In this document: in pieces, positions 5,311-6,495 of the stretch
Layout of the letters: each line of letters opens with the position of its first letter
Position numbering within the stretch: the stretch's first letter is position 1
Assembly (NCBI GenBank): GCA_030043865.1
Contig: JASHWZ010000099.1
Coordinates: 1 to 6,495, forward strand
Direction: 5' to 3'
Length of the DNA: 6,495 bases
DNA from: Thermoplasmata archaeon
GTDB taxonomy: Archaea; Thermoplasmatota; Thermoplasmata; Lutacidiplasmatales; UBA184
Translations under genes and position numbers: made by a program
Notes under the pieces: generated by a model
The model's input: only the letters and a program-made list of their open reading frames with translations
Database searches by the model: none
Told to the model about the DNA's origin: nothing

Positions 5311-6149
5311 CGCACGCCCTCCGTCTCGCCGGCGGCCGCCGGTCGTTCGCCTTTCGACCGTTCGTCGGAAGGGACCGAACCACCCTTCGGCGTTCGGTCG
5401 CCGGTCCTCAGTCGGGCCGGGCCCCAGCTCGGCGGGTAGAACGCGATGAGGCTCATCGCGCCCGGCACGAGCTCGAGGACCGTGCGCACGAGTCCCCAGG
5501 CGGCCGTAGAGCTCGGCACGACGACGTCGATCGCGAACCACAGGAGGATGCCTCCCCCGACGAGCCAGATCCGGAGGCGCTGCGCCGAGCCGGCCGGCGC
5601 CCGCCCGGCCAGCGACAGGTAGAGGATCGCGCCGACAATCTCGGGCACGATCAGCCCGAGGACGATCACGACCTCGAGGAGCGGCACCGCCGCCGCCGAG
5701 TAGGTGAGGCTCACCGCGCCGGCGGAGTAGAGGACCCCCGAAGGGACCCGAAGGAACACGAAGTAGAGCACGGTGATGTAGAACCAGGCGTAGAACGCGG
5801 TCAACTCGAGGAGATGGTAGCGACCGGTGTAGACGAACACCAGGAACCCGACGAGCCCCCAGAGAAACGCGCAGTCGATCAGAATGCTGACGAGGTAGAT
5901 CGTCAGCGCCCCCGGGAGCGCGAGCGCTCCCGCCGCGGCGAGCGCGACCTCGATGCCCGAGACCACCGCCGTCACCCCGATGCCACCCCACCACAGCGCG
6001 AACTGGTTCGAGGCGAGCCGCGCGCCGGGGGCGACGTCGCGCTGCGATAGTCGATACGCGAAGTAGAGGTAGACCGCGGCGACGAGGAAGGAGACGACGG
6101 CGGTCGCCCAGGCCGCGCCGAGCTGGGACGCCGGAACGAGGGAGCTCAC
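5307..6149 (-). CDS. Seven-transmembrane-helix protein, probable sensory receptor for the adjacent kinase
   Basis: From the GTG at 6149 this is a 280-residue protein with seven predicted membrane helices at about residues 10-32, 51-76, 80-108, 112-134, 150-182, 191-212 and 217-239, then a charged cytoplasmic tail of about 40 residues. Arg/Lys residues cluster in loops 1-2, 3-4 and 5-6 and in the tail, giving N-out/C-in by the positive-inside rule. Helix 7 has no Lys, so it is not a retinal-binding rhodopsin. It resembles in layout the seven-helix input regions fused to some histidine kinases, and here it is encoded separately. Its TGA overlaps the kinase ATG by four bases (ATGA), a strong hint that the two proteins work as a unit. 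The GTG at 6149 is preferred because GGAG lies six bases upstream. A TTG at 6170 would add seven residues. The frame is open back to a TAA at 6276-6278 but has no earlier ATG, GTG or TTG. The ligand or stimulus is unknown. Confidence 0.8.
   Translation of the reverse strand: MSSLVPASQLGAAWATAVVSFLVAAVYLYFAYRLSQRDVAPGARLASNQFALWWGGIGVTAVVSGIEVALAAAGALALPGALTIYLVSILIDCAFLWGLVGFLVFVYTGRYHLLELTAFYAWFYITVLYFVFLRVPSGVLYSAGAVSLTYSAAAVPLLEVVIVLGLIVPEIVGAILYLSLAGRAPAGSAQRLRIWLVGGGILLWFAIDVVVPSSTAAWGLVRTVLELVPGAMSLIAFYPPSWGPARLRTGDRTPKGGSVPSDERSKGERPAAAGETEGVR
5317..5322 (-). promoter_or_regulatory. Strong Shine-Dalgarno site for the histidine kinase gene
   Basis: On the minus strand GGAGGG lies six bases before the kinase ATG, inside the last codons of the membrane-protein gene. 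It decides the kinase start and, with the ATGA overlap, supports translational coupling of the two proteins. The other genes here lack a comparably strong site, consistent with leaderless first genes and Shine-Dalgarno use within operons. Confidence 0.7.
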
Positions 6150-6272
6150 GACGAGCTCCGGGGGGTCCAAGGGTCCACGGTGGGCGAGCGCATCCCGACC
6201 TCGCGGGCGCCGCAGCTCCCGGACGGGTCCGGGCTCCGGGGACGCCTGTGCGCGAGTACGAGGCGAGCCAGC

Positions 6273-6280
6273 GGGTTAAG
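6273..6280 (-). promoter_or_regulatory. Weak TATA-like element for the receptor-kinase operon
   Basis: On the minus strand this reads CTTAACCC, preceded by GATAGTGA, and forms the only AT-richer patch upstream of the membrane-protein gene. It would place transcription near 6245-6250, leaving a leader of about 75-100 bases depending on the start codon. The match to an archaeal TATA box is poor, so this is tentative. Confidence 0.2.
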
Positions 6281-6351
6281 TCACTATCGAGCGGCGGGCA
6301 CCCCGACGGTGCGGGAGTCCGGCGTCACCGCCCGTCGCCCTGGCGCGCTTG

Positions 6352-6361
6352 TTTCATATAC
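6352..6361 (+). promoter_or_regulatory. TATA box of the ribbon-helix-helix gene
   Basis: TTTCATATAC is close to the archaeal TATA consensus and stands out in GC-rich DNA. Its centre is about 60 bases before the ATG at 6416, and the usual spacing of about 25 bases puts the transcription start near 6382, exactly where the left arm of the inverted repeat begins. Confidence 0.55.
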
Positions 6362-6381
6362 GAGCGGCGTGATATGTCAAT

Positions 6382-6412
6382 CGTCAGACAAAGCTAGGGG
6401 TGTTGTCTGACG
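6382..6412 (+). promoter_or_regulatory. Perfect 10-bp inverted repeat: probable operator or leader hairpin of the ribbon-helix-helix gene
   Basis: CGTCAGACAA at 6382-6391 and TTGTCTGACG at 6403-6412 are perfect inverted copies separated by 11 bases. Each arm also holds its own near-palindrome, GTC-A-GAC or GTC-T-GAC, with centres at 6386 and 6408, 22 bp apart, about two helical turns. That layout suits two dimers of a ribbon-helix-helix repressor side by side, possibly autoregulation by the adjacent product. The repeat covers the predicted transcription start and leader and ends three bases before the ATG. In RNA it would form a 10-bp stem with AGGGGTG in the loop, so control of translation is an alternative. 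Confidence 0.6.
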
Positions 6413-6415
6413 GGC

Positions 6416-6495
6416 ATGGTCGACACTTCGGAGCGGGTCACGGTGAGGATCCCGCAGGAGCTCCTCGAGAAGCTGAAGCAGGTCCAGGAGTCGAA
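6416..6495 (+). CDS. N-terminus of a ribbon-helix-helix (CopG/MetJ-type, CdrS-like) DNA-binding protein, cut by window end
   Basis: Twenty-six complete codons are visible from the ATG at 6416. The segment ERVTVRIPQELLEKLKQVQE has the beta strand (about residues 7-12, RVTVRI), the Pro that ends it, and the start of helix 1, the hallmark order of a ribbon-helix-helix domain. Alternate residues of the strand (Thr9, Arg11) would face the DNA in a dimer. The wording is close to archaeal CdrS-type regulators, which in haloarchaea control cell-division genes and are often linked to ftsZ2. Whether ftsZ2 follows here lies outside the window. A TATA box and a perfect inverted repeat precede it, which suggests autoregulation. 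It is divergent from the receptor-kinase operon with about 266 bases between the starts. The fold is clear, but the specific family is less certain. Confidence 0.8.
   Translation, partial: MVDTSERVTVRIPQELLEKLKQVQES

Noticed and set aside
5311..5994. Upstream extension of the histidine kinase to a 649-residue protein
   Set aside because: The extra part is an Arg/Gly-rich out-of-frame reading of the seven-helix gene. The ATG at 5310 has a strong Shine-Dalgarno and an ATGA coupling to the upstream stop.
5307..6149. Microbial rhodopsin as the identity of the seven-helix protein
   Set aside because: Helix 7 lacks the Schiff-base Lys and helix 3 lacks the usual Asp/Thr pattern, so retinal binding is not supported.
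6180..6410. A 76-codon plus-strand open frame in the divergent intergenic region
   Set aside because: It runs through the TATA box and inverted repeat of the ribbon-helix-helix gene and has no motif or plausible upstream signal.
1..6495. CRISPR arrays, insertion sequences, transposases, integrases or attachment sites
   Set aside because: No regular repeat-spacer pattern, no terminal inverted repeats around a gene, and no recombinase motifs were seen on either strand.

Overview
The window is GC-rich DNA (roughly two thirds G+C by eye) that most likely comes from an archaeon, perhaps a high-GC Thermoplasmatota lineage. Four things point to archaea. Starts often lack a Shine-Dalgarno sequence and have a TATA-like element about 25-35 bases upstream. 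A KaiC/GvpD-type RecA ATPase is present. The right edge carries a CdrS-like ribbon-helix-helix protein. There are no bacterial -35/-10 promoters or hairpin-plus-T-tract terminators that I can see. The phylum is an inference and was not tested by any search.

Layout, left to right: the 3' end of a small alpha/beta protein (1-204); a short intergenic stretch with a GC-rich hairpin and a probable leaderless promoter (205-311); a 507-residue tandem RecA-fold ATPase with an intact P-loop only in its first half (312-1835); an intergenic stretch with two near-identical 18-base repeats 20 bases apart (1836-1940); and a stand-alone receiver protein with an enlarged loop after its phospho-acceptor Asp (1941-2399). 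Only 15 bases beyond it, a convergent minus-strand cluster ends. Read in its own direction that cluster encodes a seven-helix membrane protein (6149 to 5307), a PAS-histidine kinase joined to it by an ATGA stop/start overlap (5310 to 4045), an Rcp1-like receiver (3980 to 3531), and a receiver-linker-HPt fusion (3503 to 2415). A divergent intergenic region (6150-6415) then leads to the ribbon-helix-helix gene, whose predicted transcript start and leader are covered by a perfect 10-bp inverted repeat.

The working model is a complete signalling locus. The seven-helix protein would sense a stimulus in or at the membrane and act on the separately encoded PAS kinase. The kinase would autophosphorylate on His177 and pass phosphate to Asp70 of the Rcp1-like receiver and/or Asp59 of the receiver-HPt protein, whose HPt His304 could relay it further, possibly to the stand-alone receiver (Asp57) next to the KaiC/GvpD-like ATPase. 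None of the receivers has a DNA-binding output domain, so output would be through protein-protein contacts, with the ATPase as a plausible target. The wiring between the two halves is inferred from proximity only. The most noteworthy points are the split receptor/kinase pair, the receiver-HPt fusion (HPt domains are uncommon in archaea), the pairing of an ATPase with an orphan receiver, and the operator-like palindrome in front of the CdrS-like gene.
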